Positions 24,101-37,000 are shown, numbered from the stretch's first letter. The stretch: DNA of 64,000 nt from Lepisosteus oculatus (GCF_040954835.1 NC_090712.1:21765784-21829783), one strand, 5' to 3'. Program-made: numbers and translations. The notes: a model not told the origin generated them from the sequence alone.

Positions 24101-27100
24101 ATGTGTGCTGGAAGAAATATTTCTTTGTTGAATACTGCACCTCCATCAGTCTTAACACTTTAACTTCACAGCCACCTAACTACCACTGTCACATCATGAG
24201 TTGTGTATCCCATTATGGCTATTGAGGATTCGTGTATTTTAACAACATTGCATTGCTTACCCTAGTGCAGTTTTGTGCTTTTGGTTCAAGGTCTTGCACT
24301 TGTGTGATCTGTTTTAGGAAATCAGACTCCTGCATTCCTGGCTGGGATCCACGACGCTTGAACACAGCTTTAGGGTTAGCCAGGATAATCCGAAGACTCA
24401 CAGCAAAACCTTAAAGAAAAAAACTTTTTGGTCAGGATTCATGAAGCTCCAAGTGGCTCACCATTGTTCCAGAATTCATACTGTATGGTCTTATGATTGA
24501 AACAGTATTCCATGAACCTTTCACATGAAGAAACATAATAAAACAAGTCATTGCTGATGTTATAAGGAACCTCTGTCTGTGTTACAGCTGCAATATCAAT
24601 GAAAACTCAGCAATGTACATTAGATTGTAGATAGATTAAAAATGCAGGGGTTCTAATACACAATACCATCCTCTGTCAGAGACTGTTCTGTATATGTGCA
24701 ATAAGATTTCGATTTAAAGAACAAAATTTAAAGGCTCAGAACTCTGCTTAGTAAAGGCTTTCATGAATGTCTTAAAAAGCTCTTCATTCCCTGCTTCAAG
24801 TACTGTACACTTCTTGACAATGAGAGGAGAACAGGTTTCAGTGTGGAATGAATATCATTGTGCTTCCTACACAACTGATAACAAAACAGCTTGATATAAC
24901 TAATGAGAATAGTTATCCTTAGGCTGTCAAACACTGCTGCACCATTAAATTATCAGCCCACTGAAGTAATGTCAGAAAGAAAATACCATGCAAAATCCAA
25001 TTTACAGACATAAAACCCATTTTTAAAATTTAGATCAATCAAATTATTTAAGTTTCTTTCAATCAAAAACAAATCATAAATAATAAGGGTTTTTTTATTT
25101 CTATTTTTATGTTTCTAAACTAGATTTTAATGTTATTTTATCCTACAAAACGTGAAACAGGAAGACACAATAATTACTACACAATTAATATACTTCAAAC
25201 TATCTTCGAACTTCAAACAGCAGCAGCTGGGAAACTACTGTGATGTGTGAAAGTCTGCAGCTGATGGGCTTTTGCTGGAGGTGCCATGCTGTGCAGGAGA
25301 AGTAAAAGAAAGAGGCACGAGGGAAGATTCTCCTGTCAAGATGCAATTACTGACACTATAACTGCGAAGACTTGAAGTTTCATAGATCCTAGAGTCTTAA
25401 AATATGTTGTGGATTCTTTTTTCTTGTCAGAAGACTGACATGAACTAGTAAAAACAAAGTCTGCTGTTGCAAGACCTAAACTTGCTATGTTTTTTTCTAA
25501 TAGTGGGAATATTTTTGTGTATATATACCTAAATGTGATTTGCAAAACCAAGTTAGACACCTTGATATTCATAGCAAAACCAATGCATTTAATGGATTTT
25601 TTCCATCTTCTCTGTTAGGCTAAAGTCAGTCTACGATGCAACACAGGGAAGACCAAGAGGTACCAGAATAGGAACATCATCTGGCAAACAATCATCTCTT
25701 GCTTATCCAGTGCTTAGCCAGCAACTAACACCAGCACCCTGAAACATTCTCCAGGCAGGATAACTTTCACTTAAGTTTCGGTTTAAAAGGGACAACTTCT
25801 TTTACCAATTTTTTAAACATGGTATAGCAGTCCATCACTGGGCACACAGACACACACTCACTCTAACTAATTTTCCCAGAATTTAATTAAACTAGCAGTA
25901 TGTCTTTGAATTGTAGGAGAAACCTAGAGCACCCCAAGGGAACACAAAAACTCAGAGAGAACATGCACACTCCACATAGACTGCACAGCAGGTCCACAAC
26001 TGAAACCGGGGCCCCAGTGCTGACCACTGTCCCACTGTCCCACCCCGACATACAAAATATGTTAATTTAAAAATACAAATAAAATAACAAAGATATCATT
26101 ATTTCAATTTGTGTGTGTGTACAGGGAGAATATAAATTATAATTCATTACTATACATTTTGGAGAATTTACTAATACATGAAATATGCTTACAAATCCAT
26201 GTGCTTCATCACTCTGCCACCAGTGTTACTGACACTGAGCAGAGATATCACGTTAATGTCTTTCAGACTTATAAATCCAGAACATGAATATCTTTGTGTT
26301 TTAAACCTTAGCTACAGTATACTGGGCTGCATAATTATGGGCTTTATTTCTTATAGTTGGTTTTCATGTAAGCAATAATATCCATTAATGGTGCATTTGT
26401 TATTTAATTATCAGGATACATTTGGTAATATTGTTATGACTTAAATCATAAAATGAGCTGTTTAGGTAGCTGTAGGTCAGCTGTGAGACAAAAAGGACCA
26501 AAAATAATCTTCTATTCTACTTAAACATAATAAAGGCTAAACATTTAACACAAAGAACAAAAAATGATACTGACAGAGAGAGGAGATAGGAAATTAACAG
26601 AAAGAAGAGGCAGCACAGGGTGAGGGAACTTGTTCTGATTCTGGATTTTACTCCTGAGGAACTGCTGAAGATTATGAAAATAATCACAAGCACAGCTTTC
26701 TAAACTTTTTTATAGAAATATGTAGCATTTTAACATCTAACCAGTTTTCTGCAGCTAGTTTACAGCCTTTGTTTTCAGAATTCAGAGTTCAACAGTGGTG
26801 CAGGAGCTGGAAAACTGGATATAAAACAACTAGTGACTGAATTTGCAGAACTGAAACAAGAAAAATGTATTTTTAGAGCAGAGTGTTTTTTTTCTTTGTA
26901 AATACAGGATAAAGCTAATTGAAGAGTTTTCTTATTTCACTCCATCTTGAATGTGGCAGTAATGGTAACTAAACTGCAAAATTTAGCTAAATTAATTCTT
27001 AAAGTTATTTTATTTGAAGACAGACAAGCATTGTTTGGACAGGTGGACTGAACAATTAAACCTTGTTTTAAAAAATGCTTTAAAAGGAGGCAAAAATGTT

Positions 27101-30100
27101 CTACAAACCACTCTAACAAAAATAAGGTGGTGGGAAGAGGCACCAATTGCACAGGACTCTAAGGACACCATTTACTTTTGTTCAAGGGCCACCCCATCAC
27201 TTAGGTTTTCAACAAAACTACCATCTACATGTACTTTAATTTTGCACCCTTTAAAATGTGATACTATATGAACCACAATTTCTTAGAATTAAAAAGTGTA
27301 CAAGTTCTGCGCCATATTACTAAAGTCTTTTTTGTGATTAAAAGACAATTTTGTTCTTTTCAAGCATTTTATAAGTGTTATATAGACAGAAACGGAATAA
27401 TTTGACTTAATGCGAAAAATCTGTCCCACACCTACAAGGGTGTTGTCATCCCTTATTCAGTCACCCAGATCTTCATATAATTCTGTGGGCTGTCATTTAG
27501 TATCATCATGAAAATGCAAGTTTTTGTAGGACTTTCTTATTTAATATAGAAAATATACTTGATTATTGATAAACATAATAAATGCTGTTACTGTTCATAC
27601 AGCAAATTTACCAGTCTTTTTAAATTGAACACCATCAATAATTTTAAATGACAGCCCACTTGAGCTCAGCAGGTGTGAACCTGGCCAGCTCCCTGTATGG
27701 GAGACTCCTGGGAAAGCTGGATGTGGTGTCAGTGGGACCAGTAGGGGGTACTCATAATACCCCAGTATGTTGATGGGGAAACTATACAGTAAAAAACTGT
27801 CCTTCAAATGAGATGTAAAACCAAGGTCCTGATTCTCTGTGATCATTAAAATCCAGGGTGTTTCTCGAAAAAAGTAGGGGTTTTACCCCAGTGTCCTAGC
27901 CAAATTTCCCATTGGCCTTTACCAATCATGGCCTCCTAATAATTCCCATCTCTGAATAATTATTATTATTAGCAGTATTGGCAATTAACAATTATAATTA
28001 AATATCTTTGTTATTTTTTCTGCATGTCATTAGGTTCAGATTATTTCTCATAACCCAAAGAATGCAGTTTTAGTGCGCTAGTTCTGTTTGAGGTACCAGC
28101 TCTATTTGCAGCCCTGCTAGTTCTGACTTACCTGCCATATCGATTGCGAATTGTCGGTCTGCCCTCCAGCCTGTATACCAGCCCACCACTCTTCCTTTAT
28201 CCACTAGGGGGCGCTCATACCGCCGCCCACCGACAAGACCAACCGGCCAAACCGATACCATGCGTGTTGTTCTCATCTGGCACCAGAAACAGAAGGTAAA
28301 TTATTTCATTATGATTATAAAAATGTGATGCTAATATCTTCTAAAAAAAAGAGGTAAAATGAGTTACATTTTTTCTTTTTATGATTTTTGCAAGTGATAA
28401 GCAGTAGTTTGGATTAGAGTAGAACAGAAATTATTCCATATTTCCAAGATTGTAGGTTTAAATCCAAGCGGGAGACTAATGTTGCACCCATTTGAAAAAT
28501 CCTTCAGATTCCATTACCTAAATAGCCTGTTGTATAAATCTGTACTTGTCCATTTAAAAGAAAATTTTCTCAGTTAAAATACTCTTTCCGAGAACCAATC
28601 AATAACAATTACTGCAGATAACAAAAAAGTCTTTAATACTCAAATTTAAAAAGTGCTGTCAGTGTGGAGTTTGTATGTTCTCCCCATGTTCATGTGGGTT
28701 TCCTCCAGGTGCTCCAGTTTCCTCCCCAGTCTAAAGACTGGTAGGTTAACTTGCTTCTGTAAAAAGTGCCCCTGGCTGCTTTATGATTATAAAAAGGTGA
28801 TACTGTTATAATCTAAAAGAGTTAAATATTATGTCTAGTCCAGTATTATTCCTTTTACTCTGTTCTTTAAACCTGAACTGTATTATACAACATCTTACTT
28901 TCAATTAGGTATTTAAAGTGTCTAAGCATATATTTTTGTATATTTCTTAGAAGATAGATAGATAATACTTTATTAATCCCGTAGGGAAATTGATGTGTTA
29001 AAGCAGTCCAGCCCAAGACAAGCATAACAGACATCAGAATACTTATAAAACAAAAGACAATAAATACATAGGTGTGTGCAAAATGTGCTGATCATAGTCA
29101 CTGTAAAAACAATAAAATATGTGCAAAATGTGCATAGGTTTATACAGACTGATTGTCCAAAAACGTACAATGGAGAAGGAGTAGTGTGTATAAAAACCTA
29201 AGCCATATCACCCTGCAACTCACAACTGGCAACCCACTGAAGCTAAGCAGGTGTGAGCCTGGTCAGCACCTGGATGAGAGACCTCCTGGAAAAAACCAAG
29301 GTTATTGCTGGAAGAGGTGTTAATGGGGCCAGCAGGGGAAGCTCACCCTGTGGTCCATGTGGGTCCTAATGCCCCAGTATAGTGATGGGGACACTATACT
29401 GTAAAAACAGGCACCGTTCTTCGGATGAGATGTAAAACCAAGGTCCTGACTCTCTGTGGTCATTAAAATCCCAGGGTGTTTCTTGAAAAGAGTAGGGGTG
29501 TAACCCTGGTGTCCTGGCCAAATTTCCCATTAGCCCTTACCAATCATGGCCTCCTAATAATCCCCCTCTCCTCCCCACTGATAGCTGATGTGCGGTGAGT
29601 GTTCTGGCGCACTATGGCTGCCGTCACATCATTCAGGTAGATGCTGCACATTGGTGGTGGAGGGGAGTCCCCATTACCTGTAAAGTGGTTTGAATGGAGT
29701 GGAGTGGAACTACTGTATATAAGTGTAAGCAATTATTATTATTAAAATGCAGCTTTACAAAACATCCTGTCATCCAGGTACAATAATGTGCTCACAGGCA
29801 CTGGTGTTTGTTGATACAAAGTATTCAAATCTTTTTGTAGTACAGCATTATTTTAAAAATTTCAGAAAAAGCATTTTCTTTGTATTTTTAAGTAAATGTC
29901 AACAAGGTTATTTGTTGATATTTACCTGATAGAATTTTTCACTTCCTTCCTAGTTCACATGATATTCCTGCCTCCTTCAAAGGCCATGCCGTTCAGTTTA
30001 ACTGACATCTCTGACTTGCGCGGGTGCACGCGTGCGTGTGTGAGATCAGACTCGCCCGATTCCCGCCCTGGACTCCAGCTCGCCGTGACCCTTAAGATTA

Positions 30101-31718
30101 GGCGATCACTTTAAACTGTGGTCTGCATATCACCATCTCTAAGGAGAAGGAGGAGACTGAACTTCACAGCACGTTTCATGATACATTTTGATCCAGGAAA
30201 TTACTTAAAACGAATCTCGTAGAAAACATTACACCTATCGTGACCTATCAAGGCCATACAATGTACACATTTCCATTTAATGTAAAACGATGTCTTCCAA
30301 GTGATAAAACGCATTTTAAACACATCGGAGTAATTCTAACCTATACAGTTTTACATACAAATACCTCTTTATAGACATTTAACTGATAAATTAGTACAAT
30401 AAATATTGACATTTTATAAAACATAAGATCATAAATACGTGCCTTTTACAAGCCATGATCACTAACCTAATTGTATGAAGGACTGTTTCATAAGGGAAAA
30501 CAATGTTTCAGTATTAATTATTTCATAACATAGGACCAACTAGGGATCGATACTTCACATGACAAAGAACGAAACGTAGCGTATGAGTACTATGATGGTG
30601 ACGGTGTTACGACACAAAAATAAAACGCATTAGACTATTCATAAAGCCATTAATGTGCCAGTATAGGTAAATAAAATACATTATTTTCAATATGTCCGTT
30701 TTTTTGCATCTACTGTAGTTAAATTGAATTATCTCCCTGGGATTTACTACAATTGTAACGATTAGTTTAGTTATAAACATTGGTGTTTAATAATTTTTAC
30801 TAATGAATCTTGGTTTTGTAAGGTGGGCTGGGTAAACGTGTGGTCTTCATATCACCCGTTTAATCATCAGACTGATTAAAGCTCTGTATCACTAGTTTGT
30901 CAAATTTACCTGTCAAATTTGACTCTGAATTCATGTCACTATTCACCGAATTCACTTTTTTCGCCCGATCCCTGATATAAGAAAAAAAAATCTGTATGAT
31001 TAAAAAAACTGAACCTGTTGCAGTACACTTAAAATTAATCAAAATTATACCTGGACTGGCATAAGAAAAAAAAATGAAGCCAAGCGAGCGGAATTATACG
31101 AGGATAACAGATACAAACACTGGGAGGGGAAGGTAGGGGGGTAAAAAAGGCTAAATGAGGATTGCATTTCTTCTGCTACAGTACCTCGTCGAAAAGCTCC
31201 AGGCTGTAAGTGTTGTCATCATCCGCAAAGAAAACAACTCCCGAGTCCCGGGGGGAGCGGTGCAGTCTCAGCCAGGCAAGCCCCGCATTCCTCTGCTCGG
31301 TAGCCCGAGGCAAGCCCGCCCGCTTGTACCTCTTCGGGGTCGGGATGTGCAGGTGGGTATAAGGTACCCCTGAACGGGCTAGAAAGCGCAAAACCAGCTC
31401 TGTGCGTGCGCTTGAGTCCTCCACGACAATCCAGTGAAAACGAGGAACCTGGCGGAATGTGTTGGCTAAACGGGTCAGCTCCGCTTTCTGCACAGCTCTG
31501 CTGTAGGTGGGGGTGATGGCGTATATAGTCGTCAACTCAGACCCGTTTCTTTTGACACGAGGTGTCCTTTCCACCCGTTGGGCATTCCCTATCCTGGCAA
31601 AATAGAGTTGTGCGGGGCTCCTGACTGAGGTCCTCTTGGTATCTATATCTATCATTATGATCACAATCAAAACCCAAGGCAGAAGAATGAAGAAGCGACT
31701 ATAGAACAGCGATTTCAT
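21054..31718 (-). CDS. B3GAT2: B3GAT2, beta-1,3-glucuronyltransferase 2 (GlcAT-S), complete coding region
   Basis: A Golgi type II membrane glycosyltransferase of family GT43. It transfers glucuronic acid from UDP-GlcA to terminal galactose of N-acetyllactosamine, towards the HNK-1 epitope. Exons (transcript order) are 31718-31185, 28276-28132, 24409-24261 and 21140-21054. They join in frame to 304 residues. Residues 1-8 are cytosolic and about 9-25 a signal anchor ([16 protein letters not shown]). The GT43 domain starts at [11 protein letters not shown] (residues 64-74) and carries [10 protein letters not shown] and the metal-binding DDD at 166-168. [24 protein letters not shown] and the end DTVQIEV follow. 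Sequons occur at N58 (NGS) and in the NCT near 273. The human protein is 323 residues; the difference is mainly a shorter stem. All key motifs and splice sites are intact. It is tail-to-tail with SMAP1. Confidence 0.96.
21141..24260 (-). other. B3GAT2 intron 3
   Basis: Contains copy 1 of a 1.3 kb dispersed repeat (22708-23984). The rest is AT-rich with no supported gene. The open frames at 22854-23174 lie inside the repeat and are not judged to be genes. Confidence 0.7.
22708..23984 (+). repeat. 1.3 kb dispersed repeat, copy 1
   Basis: It aligns over its whole length, same orientation, with 42553-44062. Shared landmarks are 'aaaggagc' then 'tctcactt', 'cgttttacatcaccaaaacc', 'atttaatcgttttttt', 'tttttatctgatgat', 'gacttcctctag', 'gtctagacct'-like text, and 'ctgctgagtggacatatta'. 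The motif 'accaaaaccacaaaacc' plus 'atcaatcgaaaaa' occurs twice inside. I do not recognise the family, and no transposase or reverse transcriptase is visible. Confidence 0.75.
24261..24409 (-). CDS. B3GAT2: B3GAT2 exon 3
   Basis: The minus-strand acceptor is 'tttctttaag', and the first two bases complete a split Gly codon. The exon encodes [20 protein letters not shown], then [15 protein letters not shown] and EPKAQNCTR. The donor is AGG|GTAAGC. From memory of GT43 structures, the Glu in MQESDFL corresponds to the proposed catalytic base. Confidence 0.95.
25822..26044 (-). repeat. V-SINE-like element, antisense, diverged
   Basis: The minus strand begins with the head 'gggacagtgggacagtggtc', passes 'gtgcatgttctctctgagtt' and ends near 'gtgatggactgctat'. 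It is the same layout as 11786-12052 but more decayed. Confidence 0.6.
27651..27976 (+). repeat. 5S rRNA-derived SINE (SINE3-like), 5' truncated
   Basis: It begins within the 5S-like head ('gagctcagcaggtgtgaac', 'ctgtatgggagactcctggg') and continues in a body ('ccccagtatgttgatgggga', 'gatgagatgtaaaacc'-like text, 'ccagggtgtttctcgaaaa'). It ends in an ATT repeat. Sister copies are at 29197 and 37631. Confidence 0.75.
28132..28276 (-). CDS. B3GAT2: B3GAT2 exon 2
   Basis: The minus-strand acceptor is 'ctggtgccag', right before ATG AGA ACA. It encodes [31 protein letters not shown] and [17 protein letters not shown]. It ends one base into a Gly codon with donor G|GTAAGT. The ATG is internal (residue 179), not a start. 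The exon is locally CpG-rich. Confidence 0.96.
28661..28775 (+). repeat. V-SINE-like central domain fragment
   Basis: 'gtgtggagtttgtatgttct' followed by 'gtgggtttcctccaggtgct' is the conserved central block of V-SINE/DANA-like elements. Head and tail are missing or unrecognisable. Confidence 0.65.
28955..29190 (-). repeat. LINE-type 3' end with GATA/TATC tail, antisense
   Basis: The minus strand ends 'aatttccctacgggattaat' then 'aaagtattatc' and a TATC repeat. This is the common terminus of a fish LINE ('gggattaataaagt' then short-unit tail). The family is not assigned. Confidence 0.55.
29197..29747 (+). repeat. 5S rRNA-derived SINE with L2-type tail
   Basis: The head resembles 5S rRNA: 'gccatatcaccctgcaact', 'gaagctaagcaggtgtgagc', 'ctggatgagagacctcctgg'. 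These include the region of the 5S internal promoter. The body follows ('ccccagtatagtgatgggga', 'gtgtttcttgaaaagagtag'). The tail 'ctggcgcactatggctgccg' ... 'gtatataagtgtaagcaatt' then ATT repeats is shared with the L2 LINE end at 63868-63999. It appears near full length. Confidence 0.85.
30018..30105. promoter_or_regulatory. Short CpG-dense patch in B3GAT2 intron 1
   Basis: About ten CpG dinucleotides occur in under 100 bases ('gcgcgggtgcacgcgtgcgt' and following) inside otherwise CpG-poor AT-rich intron. It could be an unmethylated regulatory patch or a recent insertion remnant. No coding frame is supported. Confidence 0.25.
31185..31718 (-). CDS. B3GAT2: B3GAT2 exon 1 with start codon
   Basis: ATG at 31718-31716 starts [19 protein letters not shown], the conserved N-terminus of GlcAT-S, so the start is well placed. 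The exon encodes 178 residues up to SLELFDE and ends GAG|GTACTG. It covers the membrane anchor, the stem, the N-terminal UDP-binding half of the GT43 domain and the DDD motif. The open frame runs two codons into the intron. Confidence 0.97.
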
Positions 31719-33144
31719 GATGTATCGGAATTAAAACGACGAAGACGTTCACCAGGCATTAATTAAAATGATCAATGATTAAAACATCGTTTTCTTACTT
31801 CCAACGCTTTCTGATTCATAATTTTTGAACACCCTTGAACCTGTGAAACAGATGAATAAGATTTTGGGTCACCTCCCTTAAAAATCACCTGGAAAAATAA
31901 AGATTGTTTCTCCAGAGTATTAGGTTTCCCGCTTTGAACATTTTCTCGTTAGTCACACGACAAGTTAGTAAATAACTTGCATGGTTCATTCATGCCATTG
32001 ACCACATCTTTGCGAAGTTTTTATATCCTGTGTAATTCAAAACGACGTTACTTTCATCTTCCATCTAAGACGTTTTCAGAGCTTTCCTCTTTGATAAAAT
32101 GAGGAAAGCTACGCCTCACATTTTCATCGTGAAAAAACAGTAAAACGAACTCATAAACCTCAGGTAGAGCAAATCTCTTCCTCTCCACCCAGTCTGTTGT
32201 TTCATAAGCCATCTATTTTGAAAGTTGACAAGTAATAAATAAACAAGAGGGGGTGTTTTGATTAAATATCCTTGTTAGGTGTTGTCTTGCATTCAGCCGA
32301 GAGATCCGCTTTTTCTGTTGCCGTAGTCTGATCTCTGAGATGTTCTCCGGATCAGATGTCGGAGCTGACTGCAGAGTGGGAGAGGGCGACGGTGCTGAAG
32401 AGATTTGTTTTCCTGTGGCTTCAAAAACGTCTGTGTCCACTGAGATTTGTGAGAAGGGCTTCGCGTGTGCATTGTCGGTACATTCCGTAGAGAAAAGAAA
32501 GAAAAGAGGAGAGAGCGCAGGTCTGTGGAGGTAGTACAGTATGTGCACAAAGCATATACAGTACGGTCGAAAACATTTCCTGTAACACTGATTTTAATTG
32601 ATCACAGCAACAACTACTATAGCACCGGTGTTTACCACTGGTTTTCTGAGATATACAATACTCCGAAAGATATTTTCATAAAGTTCAATGTAATGTTCAA
32701 CATCAACGTTAATGTTAAATTTAACCGCACTGGTTCTTCATTAATTTAAAATATACGTTTATTTAATGAGTTTTTTTTTTACAAAAATGTGAGCAGTAGT
32801 ATCTCTGCAATGGTTCTTTGCTCTTTCAGTAGAATATTGGAGAATGAGGTCATTTTACTGTTAATTTAACAATACAAATACATTCAAAGATAACTCTGAC
32901 GGTACAGTGAATGCTCATGATGCATTACATAATACAGATGGTAATCTTATCAGGGAGCCCCCAAAACAGAACAATTTCCTTATGCTGAATAAGAATAACA
33001 AAGGTTTTTTTATACGATTTTTTACGTTTGGGGTTCCTGTGGTGTTGTATCAACACATACAATATAAAACAAAGGAAAAGCATGAGGCTGCATTGTGACA
33101 TATCCTACACTGATGGATTAGAATATTTTATCGGAACAAGTGAT

Positions 33145-33215
33145 AGGCTTATCCCATGCTGGAAAGAGAAGATAGAAAACACAACGTTTTGGCTATGGAG
33201 CCTTCTTCGGGGGTA
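33145..33215 (-). repeat. Fold-back repeat, single-arm copy
   Basis: 'acaagtgataggcttatccc' then 'atgctggaaagagaaga' and 'acaacgttttggctatggag' followed by 'ccttcttc' match one arm of the family at 43612-43860. No second arm follows. Confidence 0.7.
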
Positions 33216-33636
33216 CAACAAGCAGATAAATAGTTAATAGCCAAAGGAGTATTAGTGAAAAAAATCAATGTATACTAATGATAGCATCAAAATTAGATAT
33301 TTTAGATCTCATGCCAGTGGGTTCAATTATTCTGTGACATTGGGTTAATGTATGGCAAATACACATCATTGTGCAGAGGTGAGAGTGAGAGAAAATGAAG
33401 CCACAGAGTGAAAGAAAAAGATGGTGGAATTGATGTTTGTAGAAACAAGTTTTCCTTCATCATGAAAAATCCTTTTTGAGACAAATCTCTCATAAAAAAG
33501 AGCAACTGAAATTATATCAACTTGTATGTAAATTGGTGTATTGAGGTATTACACAAAACTAATGAAAATGTAGAGTAGCTAGTCAGTTTAGACTGATGCA
33601 AAAAGAGGGGTGAATATAAAACTCACTTTTATATAT

Positions 33637-33860
33637 ACAGTGCCTGTTGAAAGTTGACACCCCCCTTTGGCCTTTTTTGTTGCCTTTTAGCTTGGAATTA
33701 AAATGAACTCAAATAGATTTTTACATTTATATACACATCCTATCCCATCGTTTCCAAATGAAAGAAATTCTAGAACCTTTAAGAAAATTAAAACTGAAAG
33801 CTTGGTTGGATAAGTGTCCTCACCCTTGTAATAGCAATCCTAAATTAGCTCAGGATTGTC
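33637..33860 (+). mobile_element. DNA-transposon-like terminal fragment ('cagtgcct' family)
   Basis: It starts 'tatacagtgcctgttgaaag' and 'ttgacacccccctttggcct', resembling the 'cagtgccttgcaaaagtatt' ends widespread in fish. Related fragments lie at 48194 and 62915. No transposase is visible and the family is uncertain. Confidence 0.45.
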
Positions 33861-34068
33861 ATTGTTTACACATCTGCATTGTTTACATTTAAACTGTTTA
33901 CTTGTACATTGTCTACTGTTTGTTTGTATATTGTCTTGATGCACTGTCTGTACTTTGTGTTTTTACACTTGTTTTAACAATTGAGAGACTTTCTGTAAGT
34001 AAGAATTCCATTGTACCAGTACATGTACCGGTTACATATGGCAATAAAGTTCAAGTTCAAGTTCAATA
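33860..34068 (+). repeat. LINE-type 3' end with TTCAAG tail
   Basis: 'gtaagaattccattgtacca' then 'ggcaataaagttcaagttca' and 'agttcaa' has the form of an RTE/Rex-type fish LINE 3' end with a short-unit tail. No coding part remains. Confidence 0.5.
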
Positions 34069-37000
34069 ACTAAATTACTTATTACTTACGTATTATATAA
34101 TGGCATTAGAAAGCATAACTCTGTCTTGTTTTAATTTTTTGTTGTATATCCTGTGACTGTTCAGTACAACCAATTACAGACAACCCAAATGGACATTAAT
34201 TTGCTAACAACATTCTCATCAGCTGCTTGTTCATGTACATCTTGCCATCTGGGTATTCTGCTTACTTGCAGCCTGAATATGGAATGTTGTCTCACACACA
34301 TCTATTGCTTTAATGAAAATGAATATTAAATAATTAAATATATGTTTTAATTATGAAATATGTAAAACATTGTATTCAGCTCATGTTTCATAATGTTTGC
34401 ATAAAATTCCTAGATGCATAAAACGTATCTTTTTTAAAAGCAATTTCTATTTGGTACAATGAAGTTGAAACAATTAAACAGCCTCAAAAATAAATCACTG
34501 TCTTAAAGTTAATATAATTGAGTTTTCTGCTTAGGTGAAGAATTATATTATTCCACTTCATATGGTCTTAGGTTTTACTTACATCATGAAAGCTATTGAG
34601 AATTTACAGATGTTAACACAAACATAGATACAGGCCTGAGTGTAAAACATTGGCAGAATGATACAATTTATTGTTTAGATACAATAAAAGAAAATGAAAA
34701 TCACAGAAAGTTACTTTTCATACATAAAACCAAACACATACTCCAGGTCAGTTTTATATGGTTTTAAGTAACTTTAATCTTACTTTTGCAAGATGGATAT
34801 GTGAATGTGAGTATTAATGATCTTTAACTTCTCAGAACATTAGAAAGCTGAACCATGTAAAATGTTTATAATCTTTTGTGTATACTGTATAAAGTCAAAC
34901 TTAGCAGTTATAGACATCTGTTTTGATCTTGTTAGGATTCTTCAGCAAAACACAGTACTTTTAATCACAAGGAGAAGACTTTGCAGCCCAGCAGAATCAC
35001 TTCTCTAAATAATTGTTTATACATAATTGAGTTGTTTTCTTGATTTATAAAGTCAAGTAATTCTTCATGATTGAGTTATGAACAAACCCATTTAATATAC
35101 AGTGCACATAAAATGCATTTTGAGTAGTTGCAAGAACATATACAAAACTGTTCATTTTTATTTATACTATATACATATATGTATTGATTTATACTATATA
35201 CCTATACTGTATGTATTATACTGTATTTACTAATTCTGTACCATAAAATTTAGTTTTTACACTGTAACTGTTCATAGATACTGTATACATATGTAGACAT
35301 GATGTGACATTTATTTTAGGAGACATATTTTTATGTTATTTATATCATGTTTAGCCTATTGAAACTGAGAATATTTCATTGTTTTAAATATTTTCACTGA
35401 CACTGACAACACATCCAGCGGTTAATGCTTGATGTTCTTTGCACATACTGCTGAATATGCTTTTTGTTAAAATCCTTGCTGACATCCGTGTTCAGATTGT
35501 AAACTTCATTAGACAGCTTGTTTTAGTATTTTCATCTTGTTCAAGTCATTATCATTAATGTCTTTTTGCGTGATTGCTGTACAAAGTAATGGGGAGAATG
35601 TTTTCATTCTGCTTATTTAGAACCTGCAGAAACCTGCTACAAATCCCGGCACAGCATGGAATGATAAGAACTCAGTTAAACACTTATTGTCAGATTTGGA
35701 GAACTGTTACATCATGACAGAGACAATGACTTGGAACTGTCAGTGTCCAAACAGGGACAAGGTAGTACATCACATGCTACTACATTTACAGGGATGCTGT
35801 GCTCAACTCAGATGAGAAGGCTGCCATCTCCTGGAGATTCAGGTTAAATGTCAACCTTCTTTGGTTGTAAAATCTTATTCATATCAATGAAAGTAGTAAT
35901 TTATTACATTTACCTTTAGTACAGTATTTACTAGTATATTTCCATTTAAATGTAAATTCTTAACTGAAGTTTGGGAGGGTTAATCACCGACAAATCAATC
36001 TCACACAGCTATTTTAAAGCACAATCATTACCAACTTTCATTATACACGTACATATAACTCATCACATCTTTTGCATTCATCCAGCCTCCACACTATCTC
36101 CACGTTTGCAGCTCCTGTTAGTTAACTCCTGATCCTGGTCAGGAAACCGTCTCTAAACCAAGCGGGCTGAGCCAAAACTTATAATATTTAAATATTCAAG
36201 CACTTGCAAAGCATTTTCTTGGATGTTGTTATTCTCTGTGAACTTTAACATTCTATTTTTGAAAATTATTTTTAGGTTACATTTTGAAGAAAAAGTATTT
36301 TTAAATTGGTTGCTCAGATTTAAAGATCACTAAAATATTAATATCCAGCAATTCTTTACAAATTATTTCGTAAATGCTACAGTCAGGCATGGTATTAACT
36401 CAGGGATTGCTAGCAACATTTTGGAGGGCTGTAGTCTTTTTAGCTCCTTAAAAATGTAATTTCCTAAAAAACCGGGGAAAGGTGTTACATTAAGTTGACA
36501 GAAACAATTAAGAGGTGAAATTAAACGAAAACCTGTATGTTCTGTGTCCCATACAAATATGATTTTTAGTCATATTAGAATAATACAATCACCACAAGAA
36601 TGCATTTGGAATTCATTTATTAAATGTTAAACCAAGTCAATTGTTTGTAACACAAAGTTCAAGCCAAGCAATACTACAATGTACTGTACATACAAAACAT
36701 TAAGCCCTGATTAAAAGCACATCGAAATGAAAACATTTTCAGTTTTCAAAGTTTTGTCCTATCTTTTACAGCAGTATACGTTTTTAATAAAAGGAAGCAG
36801 AACAGGAAATAACTCATATTCAGCAGTCTTTAGGTATATTTCTCCTATATGGAATCATAGATGACTTAATTAGTAGCTCATGATGATATAAAGGACCTTG
36901 ATCATGAAGAGCCATTTTAATTTTATGATTCTCAGGTAAGCATTGTAATGATTTTACAACACAGTATTTACAATCTGAATGCCCAGTGATAGACAATAGC

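Larger units (their letters stand above)
24410..28131 (-). other. B3GAT2 intron 2
   Basis: AT-rich, with an antisense V-SINE-like fragment (25822-26044) and a 5S-derived SINE body (27651-27976). No additional exon is supported. Confidence 0.7.
28277..31184 (-). other. B3GAT2 intron 1
   Basis: Contains a V-SINE-like fragment (28661-28775), an antisense LINE-type 3' end with a GATA tail (28955-29190), a 5S-derived SINE (29197-29747) and a short CpG-dense patch near 30018-30105. No further exon is seen. Confidence 0.7.

Noticed and set aside
32213..32550. Overlapping 85-111 codon frames upstream of B3GAT2
   Set aside because: No homology recognised, no splice context linking them to B3GAT2, and the frames overlap each other. 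Probably 5' flanking DNA.
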